Assembly: GCA_937965895.1 (NCBI GenBank) | Contig: CALCKS010000250.1 | Location: 1 to 51,474 of the forward strand | Length of the DNA: 51,474 bases | Reading direction: 5' to 3' | From: an uncultured Campylobacter sp. | Lineage (GTDB): Bacteria; Campylobacterota; Campylobacteria; Campylobacterales; Campylobacteraceae | In this document: positions 50,330 through 51,474 of the stretch, piece after piece | Layout: each line of letters starts with the position of its first letter | How positions within the stretch are numbered: the stretch's first letter is position 1 | The notes under the pieces: model-generated | The model's input: the letters and a program-made list of their open reading frames with translations, nothing else | Told to the model about the DNA's origin: nothing | Databases searched by the model: none | Program-made: the position numbers and the translations under genes

Positions 50330-51469
50330 TTATCGGCCAAATTTCTCTTTAAACATCTCAAGTAAATTTGACAAAGTATCGCATTTTGACGCGTCAAGAC
50401 TAAGCTTAAGAGCGGCGAATTTATAGTGGATTTTGGCGCCGTCCGCTACACTCACCGCCGGCGCGCGCGAGCTTTTGGATAGCTTTTTGCCGCCATGCGC
50501 TAGCAGGCCGTGATGGATGAAATTTGAACTTTCAAAACCGTATCCTAACATCTGCGCCATGTACTTTTGCGCCGCCGAGCAAGCTAGTAGATCCTCGCCT
50601 CGCACCAGTAAATTTACGCCCAAAATCTCATCGTCCACGAGGCTAGCTAGATTATAAGCAGGCGTGTCGTCTTTTTTCCAAACGACGAAATCGCCCAAAA
50701 TTTGCGCCAAATTTACGCTTTGGGTTTGCGCGAATTTTTCTGCCTCAAACGCCGCTTCGTCCGTCAAATTTAAGATGCCTAAATTTGCCGAATTTAAAAA
50801 ACTTTCGCCCGAATTTTCAACGGTGTTAAGATTAAATTTTTCGCCGCCGGGTTTCTCTCTGTCTGAGCCGCTCAAGTTTGTCAAATTTTTTAAACCGTTT
50901 GTCGCGCCGTCTTGCGCTTTTTGCTCATTACCGCAAAGCCTGCCCGCCAGGCTCGCCTCTCCGCCGGAGCCGCACCCCAAAGCGTCAAAATTTATAAAAT
51001 TTTGCCGAACGTTAATTTGCGCTCCGTCGATAGTGCTTAGCCGCATAGCCGTTTCGTCTTTTTTAAATTTAAGATTCTTATCCGCGCAAACCCGCGCGTA
51101 AATGCCGTTTTTAAACGAGTTTTTCATCGAGTGAGAGCACTCGCAGGCGTAACAAACTCCTTTTTGCTCGAGCGTTTTTAGCGCGTTTTGGTAGGCACCA
51201 AGGCGAAATTTGGAGCTAAATTTGGTTTCAAACTCCCCCACTCCGCCGGGTCCGCCGTCAAAATCAATGCCAAGCATTTCAAGCACGCGAAAGATGTTTT
51301 CCACGTATTGCCTGCGGTAGCGCGGTAAGTCGTAGTCGTCGATCCTTAAGTACAAAATCCCGCCAAACGTGCGAGTAAAAAGATAGGTCAACAAGAAGTT
51401 GTAAACATTGCCCGCGTGTAAAAAGCCGCTTGGCGTCGGAGCGATACGAGAGGTGATTTTTTGGTTCAT
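50330..51469 (-). CDS. GluQ-type glutamyl-tRNA synthetase-like protein
   Basis: A 379-residue class I synthetase catalytic core without an anticodon-binding domain, as in glutamyl-Q tRNA(Asp) synthetase. Motifs: RIAPTPSGFLHAGN (HIGH-type), RIDDYD, a zinc site CECSHSM...YARVC spaced as in YadB/GluQ-RS, the WKKDDTPAYNLASLVDD region, LVRGEDLLACSAAQ and HGGKKLSKS (KMSKS-type). A low-complexity insert (about 158-245) rich in Asn, Leu, Ser, Gly and Lys splits the core and is unusual. GluQ modifies queuosine in tRNA-Asp; that role is inferred. The start lies 5 bases from the window edge. Confidence 0.85.
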   Translation of the reverse strand: MNQKITSRIAPTPSGFLHAGNVYNFLLTYLFTRTFGGILYLRIDDYDLPRYRRQYVENIFRVLEMLGIDFDGGPGGVGEFETKFSSKFRLGAYQNALKTLEQKGVCYACECSHSMKNSFKNGIYARVCADKNLKFKKDETAMRLSTIDGAQINVRQNFINFDALGCGSGGEASLAGRLCGNEQKAQDGATNGLKNLTNLSGSDREKPGGEKFNLNTVENSGESFLNSANLGILNLTDEAAFEAEKFAQTQSVNLAQILGDFVVWKKDDTPAYNLASLVDDEILGVNLLVRGEDLLACSAAQKYMAQMLGYGFESSNFIHHGLLAHGGKKLSKSSRAPAVSVADGAKIHYKFAALKLSLDASKCDTLSNLLEMFKEKFGR

Positions 51470-51474
51470 TTGGA

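Overview
The window reads as a stretch of chromosome from a Campylobacter species. The genes from mnmC to rodA, in the order mnmC-amiA-nmo-tyrS-spoT-rpoZ-pyrH-M23 peptidase-ftsX-ftsE-trmB-flpA-rluD with divergent rodA, reproduce the C. jejuni cj1268c-cj1282 block as I remember it. adk-ppa and the DUF234-flgS pair are also Campylobacter arrangements. The base composition is clearly richer in GC than C. jejuni, and the hexamer AAATTT (in CAAATTTG/TAAATTT contexts) is extremely frequent. Both point to the C. showae/rectus/curvus/gracilis side of the genus. The species is an inference.

Layout. 1-2.6 kb, plus strand: adk, a secreted YgiW/BOF protein, ppa and a DUF937 protein, with a C11/A8 tract before ppa. 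2.85-18.2 kb, minus strand: one long, tightly packed, mostly overlapping operon for tRNA modification, cell-wall division (amiA, EnvC-like M23, ftsEX), (p)ppGpp metabolism, nucleotide synthesis and the FlpA adhesin. It diverges from rodA. 19.4-22.4 kb: a tRNA with anticodon CAU, SseB-like and CbrC-like genes, then a short AT-rich accessory islet. The islet holds a decayed second copy of part of cbrC, a membrane protein and a coupled 23-residue ORF. 22.4-31.2 kb: a DUF2130 protein, putP, a polar amino-acid ABC importer with two binding proteins, a degenerate nuclease-like protein, thiD-thiE and a quinone reductase. 31.2-42.5 kb: small membrane and Sel1-like proteins, a cysteine-desulfurase-like enzyme, DUF234-flgS, an isochorismatase-type hydrolase, short-chain and NAD(P)-binding oxidoreductases and a frameshifted flavin reductase. 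Long AAATTT-rich spacers and several gene remnants lie among them. 42.6-45.7 kb: a four-gene operon joining a miniature [Fe]-hydrogenase-like four-cysteine protein to a NitT/TauT-type ABC importer. 46-51.5 kb: dnaE with an internally duplicated OB-fold module, and a GluQ-type aminoacyl-tRNA synthetase homologue.

How the genes fit together: FtsE/FtsX, the EnvC-like M23 protein and the AmiA amidase are the expected activator and effector parts of septal peptidoglycan splitting, and here they share one operon. RodA next door handles elongation. FlgS is the sensor kinase of the flagellar sigma-54 cascade. The most unusual points are the hydrogenase-like/ABC operon, the DnaE duplication, the small-peptide islet and the AAATTT pattern. 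AAATTT is a subset of the RAATTY motif tied to methylation-dependent DNA uptake in C. jejuni. I found no CRISPR array, insertion sequence, prophage or rRNA operon.
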